This document shows, one piece after another, positions 42,870 through 51,458 of a stretch of 64,000 bases of DNA (position 1 is the first letter of the stretch; each line of letters begins with the position of its first letter). The stretch comes from Terrilactibacillus laevilacticus (GTDB lineage Bacteria > Bacillota > Bacilli > Bacillales > Sporolactobacillaceae), in the NCBI RefSeq assembly GCF_006517395.1, contig NZ_VDCY01000006.1, positions 1-64,000 on the forward strand, given 5' to 3'. The translations under genes and the position numbers were made by a program. Under the pieces are notes generated by a model. That model had not been told where the DNA came from. It saw only the letters and a list, made by a program, of their open reading frames with translations, and did not search any database.

Positions 42870-44297
42870 TTATTCTTCAACTGTTAATTGACCTTGTTCA
42901 AGAATGCTATCTTTTACAACAGATGTTTTTGATCCTTTAATCTTAACTAAGAAACTTGGAGCAAAAGTAGATTGGTGATCTTCAAAAGTTCCTCGGTTAG
43001 TCATATAACTTGTAATAACCACATTATCACCTTTCACTTGTGGAATGGCGAAATGAGAATAAGACCAAGTAATGTCCTTTGGATCTTGATCCATTTGTAA
43101 AACCAAGCCACTTCTATTTAATGGTTTATATGATCCCGTTAATGAATCTGATACATAGCCTAACATATAAATATCTTGCTTACCGATACCATCAATGGTC
43201 ATTTTAGCTCCACGAGAATCTGTGAATAAATACCATTTTCCATCTTTTTTGAAAATGTTAGCCCGTTCAATTTCATCTGTTACTGTGTTCGATGCAATCA
43301 ATGGCTTCATAACTTTTTTCAACGTATAATCATCATTTAATTCAATAATACCTAAGGCACCATTCGCTAAAGTCGCATCTTCCTTTTTAGGACTTTGTAA
43401 TAGTTTGTTCTTTTCATCTTGGTAAAATTTATTGCCATGGCCATAATAAGCCCTATTAAATAGTGAATCATCGCCTTGATATCCAACGTCAGTTCCTGTA
43501 TTAGCTTCAAAAACAAGGTATTTATGACCATTGTCTTCAACATAGTGAGGATCTCTTAACGTATGGTTATCACCCTTTACTTCCGCACCTTGTTGAACGG
43601 TTTGATAGTATTTACCGTCACCATCGAAGATAGATTTATAATCTTCTATACTATCAACCTTTAAAGTAGCGTCATCCACTTGAGATACATTAACCTGGGC
43701 TGTCGTTAAGGTCTGTTTTCCATAATGTCCAGATTCCGGAGCATAGCTGTCACGGTTTGTATAAAACAAACGAATTTCTCCATCAGATGTTAATGTGGCA
43801 GATCCAGACCATTCTTCTGCTTGGTCATTTAGAATCGGATCATTCGGTTTTAAATGATCATTTTCTTTAAATACACGCCCCGCATGTTTCCAGCTATCAA
43901 GAGATGTTTCGCCTACTTTTTGATAAAAAACATGAATGAACGTGTCACTACCAACCTTAGGATTCCCTGCCAAGGCAAAGACAATGTGGTAACCATTATA
44001 ATTTGCTACAGTTCCGTCGGCATTTTGCAATGGCCAACTATCCCATACATCTAAACCATCTATTGATGGAATGTTTTTAATTGTATTTTTATCAAAATGA
44101 GGGACTTTAAATTGATCACTTTGTTGTTGTTCTGGAATTTTAAGCATATCAGAACGTGTGATGTGAGAAATTCCATAGTCCTCATTATAACCCTTACTAT
44201 CTTTATCTTTTGCAAAAGTTTGTGTTGCACTACCTAGAAGTAACGCAGTCGTAAAAGTTACTACTGAAGCTTGTTTGACAAACTTTTTTATATTCAT
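42870..44297 (-). CDS. sacB: Levansucrase, GH68 (paralogue 1)
   Basis: A 475-residue secreted enzyme making levan from sucrose. Signal peptide: VKQASVVTFTTALLLGSATQ, cleavage after TFA (about residue 29). Catalytic residues by motif: nucleophile Asp in GLDVWDSWPLQNADG (about 80-94), stabilising Asp in HTLRDPHYVE (about 245-254) and the acid/base Glu in VTDEIERANIFKK (about 338-350). Also WSGSATLTSDGEIRLFYT. Start ATG 44297 behind GAGAGGGGAACATC. Alone in its transcript, ended by the hairpin at 42824-42857. No SacY-type antiterminator target was recognised in the leader. Confidence 0.95.
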   Translation of the reverse strand: MNIKKFVKQASVVTFTTALLLGSATQTFAKDKDSKGYNEDYGISHITRSDMLKIPEQQQSDQFKVPHFDKNTIKNIPSIDGLDVWDSWPLQNADGTVANYNGYHIVFALAGNPKVGSDTFIHVFYQKVGETSLDSWKHAGRVFKENDHLKPNDPILNDQAEEWSGSATLTSDGEIRLFYTNRDSYAPESGHYGKQTLTTAQVNVSQVDDATLKVDSIEDYKSIFDGDGKYYQTVQQGAEVKGDNHTLRDPHYVEDNGHKYLVFEANTGTDVGYQGDDSLFNRAYYGHGNKFYQDEKNKLLQSPKKEDATLANGALGIIELNDDYTLKKVMKPLIASNTVTDEIERANIFKKDGKWYLFTDSRGAKMTIDGIGKQDIYMLGYVSDSLTGSYKPLNRSGLVLQMDQDPKDITWSYSHFAIPQVKGDNVVITSYMTNRGTFEDHQSTFAPSFLVKIKGSKTSVVKDSILEQGQLTVEE

Positions 44298-44658
44298 GAT
44301 GTTCCCCTCTCGTAGTTGATGTATAGAAAACGATGATAATTATCGCTATTTCTAGAAACAAGCCTATTTAATTGTTAATCTAGTAAAACAAACTATAGTT
44401 TAGATAGGTATAACAAAGGCTCGCTCAAACACTAGATTACTTTGATAGTGAAAGATCGTCAACTAGGTCTAAGGTAACAGAATATATGACAATTACTAAT
44501 TTAAGTCTATATAACCATGTCTATTGTACTATTAAATTTTTACATTTGTAAAAAATCGCATCATTTTTGTTAAAATCACCAATCCCGAAAGCTATCACTT
44601 TCTTTATGACAATATGGCTCCTACCATGGTTTGTTTAGAATAAAATTCTAATACTTAT
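44298..44658. other. Upstream region of sacB paralogue 1
   Basis: About 360 AT-rich bases. Small dyads are visible (GCGATAATTATCATCG near 44325-44345; AACTATAGTTT near 44393), which may be regulator sites or chance. No RAT-like antiterminator hairpin or clear promoter could be assigned. Confidence 0.35.
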
Positions 44659-44764
44659 AAAGTGAAACTTCCATCAGTGGGGGGTTCTTCATCCCCCACC
44701 TATCTTCTTTGAAAACTCAGAAACTTGAGGTGGGGGTCTTTACTAGCCGTTAAGGCGGGATAAA
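44659..44764 (+). repeat. Palindromic repeat family 2, copy 2 (short form)
   Basis: Runs from AGTGAAACTTCCATCAGTGG to GCCGTTAAGGCGGGATAAA. Compared with copies 1 and 3 it lacks the middle block (CTGATGGAAAGCCTGAACCA to TTGATCC), as if deleted between the two CCCCCACC stretches. ATAAA borders both ends. Confidence 0.8.
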
Positions 44765-44983
44765 AGGGATGATGTCATACTTTTAACATTTTATAAATCT
44801 TGTCATATTAATGTAAAAAGACATAGGACAATAGGAGCATACTATCGAATGGATGATATTGGAAGTGTTAAATTATTCACTTATTTTATCTTTACACTAC
44901 TTAATAAAAGCTATTTAACAGAGCAGCATGAAGTTCTTAACAAATAAATATCAGGAGTGCAACATGCTGATATAAAGATCACT

Positions 44984-45406
44984 CTAATTATTTGGATATG
45001 TTTTTTTAAGAAACGTGACCGATTGACGAATAAGTGCTTTTAAAGTATCCTCGTTGATATCCGCTAATTTATTAATATAAACACATCCTTTTCCTGCGCT
45101 ATGTTTTCCAAAATCCTTTAATAATTCTTCTCGTTTTGAATCTCCAGTTGCAAAATATAAACTAATCTTAGCTTTACGAGGGGAAAATCCAACAAGAGGT
45201 GCATCACCTTCGTGACCTGATGCATATTTGTAATGGTAGGATCCGAACCCAATAATGCTTGGTCCCCACATCTTGGCTTGGTAACCTGTGACTTCAGTAA
45301 AAATATCGAGTAGCCGATAGGCATCTTCTCTTTTTTTTGGACTTTCAACATTTTCGATAAACTCAATCACACTATGATCATTTTCCTTTGTTTTTAATTC
45401 GTACAT
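44984..45406 (-). CDS. DUF1801 domain-containing protein
   Basis: A 140-residue soluble protein. VIEFIENVESPKKREDAYRL (about 13-32), MWGPSIIGFGSYHYKYASGH (about 47-66) and VGFSPRKAKISLYFATGD (about 74-91) match the DUF1801/YdhG family, small proteins of unsettled function (one group links to intracellular iron chelation). ATG 45406 behind AAAGGAGGTTTATTT. Divergent from the antiporter gene. Confidence 0.85.
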   Translation of the reverse strand: MYELKTKENDHSVIEFIENVESPKKREDAYRLLDIFTEVTGYQAKMWGPSIIGFGSYHYKYASGHEGDAPLVGFSPRKAKISLYFATGDSKREELLKDFGKHSAGKGCVYINKLADINEDTLKALIRQSVTFLKKTYPNN

Positions 45407-45636
45407 AAATAAACCTCCTTTTATAAAGGTAAACAAAAACAATTTCTCATAAGTAAAATTTTCTACATCAAGTCCTCTATCCCTCTATCTTTCAAATCAT
45501 GATGCCATTATCCCTAAGATGTCTGGTCATTTTTAAGTTTGATTTAATCTCTTTGAGGTATATAAAAGTTACCTGTTTGTTTTCAATCAAATTAATATGG
45601 TAGAGATATAGATAATAAATGAGTGAGGTGATATTT

Positions 45637-47703
45637 ATGACGTTCTTACTAGCTTTGTTTGTATTTTTTATGGTTATTATTCTAGCAACAATATTAAATA
45701 GGCAAATATCTATTATTCCATCTGCGCTCTGTCAAATTATTTTGGGGGCTGTTGTATCCTTTTTACCTCTTCATTTATCATTTGATTTTGATCCTAACCT
45801 TTTCTTAATTTGTATTATTGCACCTTTACTTTTTAGTGACGCTTGGCATGCATCGCCAAGAGAAATGTGGAAATATAAAACTCCTATTATATTAATGGCT
45901 TTAGGGCTTGTCTTTACGACGGTTCTTTTAATTGGGTTAACACTTCACGTTTTAATTCCTTCAATGCCACTTGCTGTTTCGTTTGCTCTTGCGGCCATTC
46001 TCTCACCTACAGATAATGTTGCAATGAAATCCATAACTAAAGGCCTTTCTTTGCCAAAGGGAATGATGCCAGTCCTGGAAGGTGAATCGTTACTTAATGA
46101 CGCTGCTGGTATCGTTTCTTTTAAGGTCGCTCTAGCAGCTGCATTAACAGGTGTTTTTACCATACACGGTGCCATAGTTAACTTTCTCTTTATTTCATTT
46201 GGTGGAATCATTGTTGGAACGATCCTTGGTTATATGATTTTAAAACTAAGATTAGTTTTACATAAATATGAATTTGAAGAAGTACCGATGATTGTTCTCA
46301 TTCAAATTTTAACACCTTTTGTCGTCTACTATATTAGTGAAGAACTACATGTATCTGGCATATTAGCTGTTGTAGCTGCAGGTCTCATTCATGCCTTAGA
46401 AAAAGATCGACTCAGACGAACGACACCGAACCTGCAAATCGTTTCAACAAACACTTGGACTTTCTTTGGCTATACATTAAATGGTTTTGTTTTTGTATTA
46501 CTTGGCTTCCTTTTACCCAATGTCTTTAGAAATTTATTCAAAGAAGATAACTATAGTCAAGTCATTCTTATGACCTTTTTGATTGCCTTTTTACTATTCA
46601 TGATACGATTTCTTTGGATTTTTTCCCTATACCGATGGTTCGGAAAAGAAGGGACAAACCCATTTATTAAAATTAAGTCTAGTAAAGTGCAAGTCAGATT
46701 AGACCCAATGCTGTCAGAAAAATTTTCTCGTCTTCGCTATGCTTTCATTGGAGCGACTTGCGGGATAAATGGAACAATCACATTGACCATCGCGCTATCT
46801 ATCCCTTATCAGTTATCAAATGGGGCGCCCTTTCCTTTAAGAAATACCATCTTATTTATTGCTGCAGGAGTCATTTTATTGAGCTTACTTTTTGCTGTCA
46901 TAACTTTACCATTAATGTTAAAAAGGCCAAATGAGAGTCAAAAAGGTAAAATGACTTTCCATGAAGCGAATCGTTTAATGCTACAAAGAACGATCTCTTT
47001 ATTAAATCAAAAACAAACTGAAGATAATAAATTAGCTTTGAACCATGTTGTCAAAGACATAAGAGAACAACTCTTGTATACTGAACAAGGAATTAAACAT
47101 AGCCAAACAGCTAAGAGAATTAAAAAGTTATATTTTTTATCCTATCAAGCTGAACAAGATAAACTATTAGCGCTAGCTCGTGAGAAAAAAATATCACCTG
47201 ATCTTCAAGAAGCTTATATTGTTTATTTACAAAAAAGAGAGCAATTTGAACAATTACCTGATTTCTACCGTTTTTGGTTAAATATCCGGTATTTTTTCAA
47301 AAAACGAAAAGCAATAAGAAATATAGATCAAGAAGATAAAATAGATATAAATGATGACTTGGGTATTTATAAGCATTTTAGAGATACGCAGAAAACCGTC
47401 CTAAATGCAGCCCTTGATGCTATAAAAAAACATCAAACCCAAGCTAACCAAAAAGAAGCAGAATTTATCATACAAAAATATGAAAGAGATATAAAATTAC
47501 TTCAGTTAACATCCGAACAAGAGGACAGGTTTAATCGTCAATTTCATAATATCCTTATTTCAGTGATACGAATGGAGCGGGATATCGTACAAGATATGTT
47601 AGATAATGAAGAAATCACTCCCGAAATTGGGTTAGAATTACGTAAAAATATCAACTTTGATGAGATTCAGATTGCAAATCACACTTCAGCTGATGAATCA
47701 TGA
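45637..47703 (+). CDS. CPA1 family Na+(K+)/H+ antiporter (NhaK/NhaP-like)
   Basis: A 688-residue protein. The first about 420 residues hold some 12 TM segments with the exchanger motifs SPTDNVAMKSITKGL (about 124-138) and GESLLNDAAGIVSFKV (about 149-164; the Asn-Asp ion site), and GILAVVAAGLIHALEK. The C-terminal about 260 residues are cytoplasmic, helical and charged, typical of the regulatory tail in YvgP/NhaK-type proteins. Exchanges Na+ or K+ for H+ at the membrane. Start ATG 45637 behind GTGAGGTGATATTT, not the ATG at 45619. Confidence 0.92.
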   Translation: MTFLLALFVFFMVIILATILNRQISIIPSALCQIILGAVVSFLPLHLSFDFDPNLFLICIIAPLLFSDAWHASPREMWKYKTPIILMALGLVFTTVLLIGLTLHVLIPSMPLAVSFALAAILSPTDNVAMKSITKGLSLPKGMMPVLEGESLLNDAAGIVSFKVALAAALTGVFTIHGAIVNFLFISFGGIIVGTILGYMILKLRLVLHKYEFEEVPMIVLIQILTPFVVYYISEELHVSGILAVVAAGLIHALEKDRLRRTTPNLQIVSTNTWTFFGYTLNGFVFVLLGFLLPNVFRNLFKEDNYSQVILMTFLIAFLLFMIRFLWIFSLYRWFGKEGTNPFIKIKSSKVQVRLDPMLSEKFSRLRYAFIGATCGINGTITLTIALSIPYQLSNGAPFPLRNTILFIAAGVILLSLLFAVITLPLMLKRPNESQKGKMTFHEANRLMLQRTISLLNQKQTEDNKLALNHVVKDIREQLLYTEQGIKHSQTAKRIKKLYFLSYQAEQDKLLALAREKKISPDLQEAYIVYLQKREQFEQLPDFYRFWLNIRYFFKKRKAIRNIDQEDKIDINDDLGIYKHFRDTQKTVLNAALDAIKKHQTQANQKEAEFIIQKYERDIKLLQLTSEQEDRFNRQFHNILISVIRMERDIVQDMLDNEEITPEIGLELRKNINFDEIQIANHTSADES

Positions 47704-47757
47704 TTTAATATCGCTTTTAAGTAGTGCTAAAACAAACAACTTGTTTTTTTAATAAAT

Positions 47758-48441
47758 TTAAATTCTAACCATTTTGTCTAGTAAACCAAAAAGAAACGTT
47801 TTATTTTCTTTTGGAATAGTAAACTTCATAATCTCTTGTTCTGTTTGAATATAGTCTCCCTCTTCTTGAAGTTCAGCTTGACTATGTTTTACAATTTCCT
47901 TTAGATTCTCTTCAGTCATTTCAACATGGAATTGTAAACCTACAACATGTTTATCATATATAAATCCTTGATTTTCACAAACTTCACTTTCAAAAAGTCT
48001 CGTGCTTTTTTCTGGTAAAGTAAAGGTGTCCCCATGCCAGTGTAAAACCATCAATTCCTGAGGGATGTGAGCAGTAAAATTTAAATCAGCGGATTTTTGG
48101 ATAGGGAACCAACCTATCTCTTTTTCTTTATTTTGATAAATCTTGCTTCCTAGCGTATCCGCAATTAATTGAGCCCCTAAGCAAACACCGAATACTTTTT
48201 TCCCTTGCTGAATACAATCAGAGATTAACTCTTTTTCTTTTGGTAACCATGGATATCGATTATCTTCATAAATATTCATGGGACCACCCATGACAACTAA
48301 GAATTCAACGTCTTCTACCCTCGGAATAGATTGTGACTCATATTGTTTAATGATCTCTATAGCATAATTATGCTGGCAACACCAATCTTCAATTAATCCT
48401 GGACTTTCATAAGGAACGTGCTGAATGATATGTACTTTCAT
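47758..48441 (-). CDS. Type 1 glutamine amidotransferase-like protein
   Basis: A 227-residue class-I GATase. The nucleophile elbow is KKVFGVCLGAQLIADTLGSK (about 81-100; Cys about 87), the oxyanion strand is VVMGGPMNIYEDNRYPWLPK (about 49-68) and the His/Glu pair is VVGLQFHVEMTEEN (about 166-179). It resembles stand-alone GATases (GMP synthase-like, gamma-Glu-hydrolase-like). The substrate is unknown. ATG 48441 behind AAAGGAGGAAAAGTCT. Converges on the antiporter gene. Confidence 0.87.
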   Translation of the reverse strand: MKVHIIQHVPYESPGLIEDWCCQHNYAIEIIKQYESQSIPRVEDVEFLVVMGGPMNIYEDNRYPWLPKEKELISDCIQQGKKVFGVCLGAQLIADTLGSKIYQNKEKEIGWFPIQKSADLNFTAHIPQELMVLHWHGDTFTLPEKSTRLFESEVCENQGFIYDKHVVGLQFHVEMTEENLKEIVKHSQAELQEEGDYIQTEQEIMKFTIPKENKTFLFGLLDKMVRI

Positions 48442-48558
48442 AGACTTTTCCTCCTTTATATCTAGAATATATTTTCGCGATGTCTATTTATCAAACATTC
48501 TATCATTTTCTCATCCAACACCTGTACAAAAAAACCTTAAAGAAGTTGTACGCGTTCT

Positions 48559-49401
48559 TCAAGGATTAACAGGAATCTGAATCTCGTAACACGCCTCTTC
48601 TACTTGGTCAGTAATGGTGATATCAATCTGAATAATATGCAAGGCATCTCCTATAATGTCCCAGCCTTGATCATCACAATAGTCTATGAGCGATTTCAAA
48701 CATTCAAATCTTTTTTGGGGATCAAACCCTCTATAATAGGAACATATAAAAGTACCTTCTTCAAATGTCTTTATATTCTGATCCACCGCATCCCCCTCTA
48801 CAATAATGAACATCTCTGATTTGGGTATATTTATGGGTGAAGACGTCTGACGTACTTGATTAAGATAGTCTTTTGTCAAGATATCCCCAAACCGATTACT
48901 TGCCAATATCGGTATGGTCCCTTTGACCTTTTTCTCTAACTCTATAAAACCATAGGATGACGTCTCTTCATCATCCATATTAACTATTCTAGGTAAAAGA
49001 ATGTATTCTCTTTTTTTAAACTTTTTAAGAACAATACTAGCCTTTCTATAGGTATCTTTAAATTGTTCAATGTGCGAGACACGTTGACTTAATATAGATG
49101 AGATTTTCTTTAACTCGATGATTTGACTCTCTATGTCAGCAATCGATTTTTTTAATAAATTAAGTGATTGTTCAACATTTCGATTGCTCATGAACGCTTT
49201 TATTTCTTTGATCGGCATGCCAATTTGGCGAAGTTCTTTAATAGTGCCTAGGACTTCATACTGTAAAATTGAATAATAACGATATCCCGTTTTTGGATCG
49301 ACTTCAGAAGGCTTGAACAAACCAATTTTGTCATAATGTCTTAACGTATCTACACTTAATCCCCTTAGTTGAGCCATCTTACTTATGGTTAATTTCTTCA
49401 T
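48559..49401 (-). CDS. MerR family regulator with GyrI/BmrR-like effector domain
   Basis: A 280-residue regulator. The MerR HTH is ISKMAQLRGLSVDTLRHYDK (about 5-24) with IGLFKPSEVDPKTGYRYYSI for the wing. A coiled linker (about 75-115) follows, then a C-terminal effector domain of about 150 residues like BmrR/GyrI-like drug-binding domains (TFICSYYRGFDPQKRFECLK, then LHIIQIDITITDQVEEACYE). Start ATG 49401 with GAGGG. No drug exporter is adjacent. MITE copy G sits 45 bases upstream and may affect its promoter. Confidence 0.87.
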   Translation of the reverse strand: MKKLTISKMAQLRGLSVDTLRHYDKIGLFKPSEVDPKTGYRYYSILQYEVLGTIKELRQIGMPIKEIKAFMSNRNVEQSLNLLKKSIADIESQIIELKKISSILSQRVSHIEQFKDTYRKASIVLKKFKKREYILLPRIVNMDDEETSSYGFIELEKKVKGTIPILASNRFGDILTKDYLNQVRQTSSPINIPKSEMFIIVEGDAVDQNIKTFEEGTFICSYYRGFDPQKRFECLKSLIDYCDDQGWDIIGDALHIIQIDITITDQVEEACYEIQIPVNP

Positions 49402-49445
49402 GACTAGTCCCTCGTATCCCTCTTATTTTACCTTTTATACTATAA

Positions 49446-49663
49446 GAAGTTGCTCAAAAAGTCACCAAATGATAAACTGCGAATCTCGGCGCCCACTTGT
49501 TTTTCCGGTCCTCATGTAGTGGATACAAGAGGATCGCTGGCTAAAATTGCTCACGTCCTGTGGCTGGCGCTTGAAGCTACCACATCATGTGGAATGCCGG
49601 TCCAAAGAAAACAGCGCCGCTCTTAGCCTTCTTGCTTCTAATTTGTCACCTTTTTGAACACGC
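49446..49663 (-). repeat. MITE-like element, family 1 copy G (short form, inverted)
   Basis: Inverted copy: begins GAAGTTGCTCAAAAAGTCAC and ends GGTGAC inner end complement then TTTTTGAACACGC. Perfect 7-bp duplication ACTATAA at 49439-49445 and 49664-49670. 218 bp. Lies upstream of the BmrR-like gene. Confidence 0.88.
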
Positions 49664-49670
49664 ACTATAA

Positions 49671-49964
49671 TATCATTTAATTTTTACAATAACTGAAAAT
49701 TTCTAAAATGGCTATTGACTTTGGTGTTACTCCAGAGTTTATGATCATGTTATAGAAAAGACATTATATTTGTTTAGAACAAAAAAGATGATTCATTCAG
49801 GTAGGGGGTGCCGCATATGACCTGATCAAAACTTTTTAGAATGGCACTCAAATCGTGTTTACCATTTTTATGGGAGATGTAAAAGGGATTTGGGAAATGT
49901 CCGTCTTATTTCCCAATTATCTAGAAGAGTACAAATTAAAAGAGACAAATATGAGGTGTATAAA
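49671..49964. other. Leader region of the agmatine deiminase gene
   Basis: CAGGT (49799-49803) and ACCTG (49820-49824) can form a short stem around AGGGGGTGCCGCATATG, and TTGGGAAAT / ATTTCCCAA (about 49890-49916) a second. Neither has a T run or matches a riboswitch I know. An open frame continues upstream of the chosen start to 49890 but is only this hairpin read as codons. Confidence 0.4.
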
Positions 49965-51080
49965 ATGAAACCTTTAGCAATAGGAACAACCATTCAAAAT
50001 AATAAACCTACCCATGATGGCTTCTGGATGCCAGGCGAATTCGAACCTCATGAAGGAACGTGGATGCTGTGGCCTATTCGAACAGATACCTGGCGACTTG
50101 GTGCCAAACTCGCTCAAATGGCTTTTTACGATGTTGCGATGGCGATCTCCCAATTCGAACCTGTGACTATGGGCGTTATGAGTCAACAGTATGAACACGT
50201 ACGGTCCCTATTCCCTCAGCAGGTCCGTGTAGTAGAACTTTCCTACAATGATGCATGGATGCGAGATATCGGTCCAACTTTTGTTAAAAACGGTCAAGGA
50301 GAGGTACGGGGAATTGATTGGGGTTTTAATGCATGGGGGGGACTCAAAGACGGCTTGTACTTTCCATGGGATCAGGATCTGTTTGTGAAAAAGAAAGTTC
50401 TCGATATTGAGCGGAAACGTCGTTATGACGCGAATCATATTGTTTTAGAAGGTGGAGCCTTCACGGTTGACGGAGAGGGAACATTGATTACAACAGAACA
50501 ATGCTTACTAAATCCTAATCGAAACCCAAACTTGACGCGTCAAGATATTGAATTACTACTATCTGAATACTTAAATGTACAAAAAATCATTTGGTTAAAA
50601 AATGGAATGCTAGATGACGAAACAGATGGGCATGTCGATGAAGTGGTTACTTTTGTAAGACCCGGCGTTGTCTGTATGAGTTGGACTGAAGACATGAATG
50701 ATCCACAATATGAGGTACTAAATGACGCTTATGAAGTATTAAAACATTCAAAAGATGCCAAAGGAAGACGACTAGAAATACACAAGATCCAAATACCTAA
50801 GCAACTCGTCCTTTCCGATGAAGAAGCTCGCTTAATAGATCGTGCCAAACAAAGCTACAGGCGCAGATCAGGTACACGCCTTGCTGCTACGTATGTCAAT
50901 TTTTATATCTGCAATGGAGGGGTCGTCATGCCTGCCTTTGGAGATAAACAAGACCAAAATGCGTTTGAACAAGTACAGGCCTTGTTTCCTGATCGGAAAG
51001 TCATCCAAGTGAACACGAAAGAAATTGCCCTAGGGGGAGGAAATATTCATTGTATTACGCAACAACAACCAAAACCCTAA
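49965..51080 (+). CDS. aguA: Agmatine deiminase
   Basis: A 371-residue guanidino-modifying (PPAD-fold) enzyme that turns agmatine into N-carbamoylputrescine and ammonia. GFWMPGEFEPHEGTWMLWPI (about 18-37), NDAWMRDIGPTFV (about 92-104), FNAWGGLKDGLYFPWDQD (about 117-134), DDETDGHVDEVVTFVRPG (about 217-234; His/Asp) and the C-terminal GGGNIHCITQQQPKP (Cys about 363) hold the catalytic set. Start ATG 49965 behind GAGGTGTATAAA. Monocistronic: no putrescine carbamoyltransferase or N-carbamoylputrescine amidase gene adjoins. Confidence 0.94.
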   Translation: MKPLAIGTTIQNNKPTHDGFWMPGEFEPHEGTWMLWPIRTDTWRLGAKLAQMAFYDVAMAISQFEPVTMGVMSQQYEHVRSLFPQQVRVVELSYNDAWMRDIGPTFVKNGQGEVRGIDWGFNAWGGLKDGLYFPWDQDLFVKKKVLDIERKRRYDANHIVLEGGAFTVDGEGTLITTEQCLLNPNRNPNLTRQDIELLLSEYLNVQKIIWLKNGMLDDETDGHVDEVVTFVRPGVVCMSWTEDMNDPQYEVLNDAYEVLKHSKDAKGRRLEIHKIQIPKQLVLSDEEARLIDRAKQSYRRRSGTRLAATYVNFYICNGGVVMPAFGDKQDQNAFEQVQALFPDRKVIQVNTKEIALGGGNIHCITQQQPKP

Positions 51081-51095
51081 TCATCCCCTATATCA

Positions 51096-51124
51096 TTGTT
51101 TATACCTATGAGATAAGGTATAAT
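51096..51124 (+). promoter_or_regulatory. Promoter of the antisense (antitoxin) RNA
   Basis: TTGTTT (51096-51101), 17-base spacer, TATAAT (51119-51124), a perfect -10. Transcription would start at about 51131 and run toward the holin-like toxin gene on the other strand. Confidence 0.65.
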
Positions 51125-51130
51125 TAAGAT

Positions 51131-51270
51131 AAATTATGGTCTAAATTTCTAAAATACCGTCAGTGCCACTAACACTGACGGAAGTGTAAACAGAATCGCT
51201 CAAAAGGCGATCGCCCTGCAATTAGAAAATAATCCGCATGAGTGGCTAGCTCGAGGGCGGATTATTTTTT
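51131..51270 (+). ncRNA. Candidate type I antitoxin RNA (RatA-like, convergent)
   Basis: The predicted transcript of about 140 nt starts from the promoter at 51096-51124, contains a strong hairpin CCGTCAGTG / CACTGACGG (51157-51181) and a second at 51194-51211, and ends at the terminator 51226-51270. Its 3' 45-50 nt are fully complementary to the end of the toxin mRNA, including the stop codon. This tail-to-tail layout is that of TxpA/RatA and BsrG/SR4 in B. subtilis. Confidence 0.6.
51226..51270. terminator. Bidirectional terminator shared by toxin mRNA and antisense RNA
   Basis: AAAATAATCCGC (51226-51237) and GCGGATTATTTT (51257-51268) form a perfect 12-bp stem with a 19-base loop. The plus strand ends in six T, the minus strand in TTTTCTAATT. 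The toxin stop codon (51262-51264) lies in the stem. Confidence 0.85.
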
Positions 51271-51351
51271 ATGCTTTTCTTTAGACGACCCGATTAGAAC
51301 AACTAAAGATGCGAAATTAATCATTAGCGTGATCGTTTCAAATGTCGTCAT
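51262..51351 (-). CDS. Holin-like toxin (Hol_Tox/TxpA-like), type I toxin
   Basis: A 29-residue peptide. It starts MTTFETITLMINFASLVVLI, a single TM helix, and ends GSSKEKHKK, a basic tail. The pattern (MTTYE-like start, one helix, K-rich end) is that of the putative holin-like toxin family, whose members depolarise the membrane. Start ATG 51351 with GTGAGG and, further off, AAAGGAGGGGGG. The latter is buried in a 9-bp hairpin (51366-51388). An extended -10 and a LexA-like box lie upstream, and a convergent antisense RNA overlaps its 3' end. Too short for default gene callers. Confidence 0.8.
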   Translation of the reverse strand: MTTFETITLMINFASLVVLIGSSKEKHKK

Positions 51352-51365
51352 ATCATCCTCACCCC

Positions 51366-51388
51366 CCTCCTTTTAAACTAAAAGGAGG
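51366..51388 (-). promoter_or_regulatory. Shine-Dalgarno-sequestering hairpin of the toxin mRNA
   Basis: In the minus-strand transcript CCTCCTTTT (51388-51380) pairs perfectly with AAAAGGAGG (51374-51366) around a 5-nt loop. The second arm contains the strongest Shine-Dalgarno of the toxin gene. Translation should be low unless the hairpin opens, a feature of many type I toxin mRNAs. Confidence 0.75.
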
Positions 51389-51398
51389 CAGCTTGCGT

Positions 51399-51409
51399 TC
51401 CGCCCTCGA
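51399..51409 (-). promoter_or_regulatory. 5'-UTR element complementary to the toxin mRNA 3' end
   Basis: The minus-strand 5'-UTR has TCGAGGGCGGA here; the 3'-UTR has TCCGCCCTCGA (51251-51261). They are perfect complements over 11 bases and could close the mRNA end to end. Confidence 0.65.
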
Positions 51410-51429
51410 ACTATTCTATTTACGATTCT

Positions 51430-51458
51430 AGTATAACACATAAATGCGAACATTTGTT
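51430..51458 (-). promoter_or_regulatory. Toxin promoter
   Basis: Minus-strand extended -10 TGTTATACT (TATACT at 51435-51430). The -35 position (51458-51453, AACAAA) is poor, typical of an extended -10 promoter. Predicted start at about 51423, giving a 72-nt 5'-UTR. The LexA-like box overlaps the -35 and the spacer. Confidence 0.65.

Noticed and set aside
44298-44600. SacY-type antiterminator (RAT) site in the sacB leaders
   Set aside because: No sequence resembling the RAT hairpin was found in either leader.
49445-49964. Guanidine riboswitch before agmatine deiminase
   Set aside because: The conserved loop sequences of the known guanidine classes are absent.
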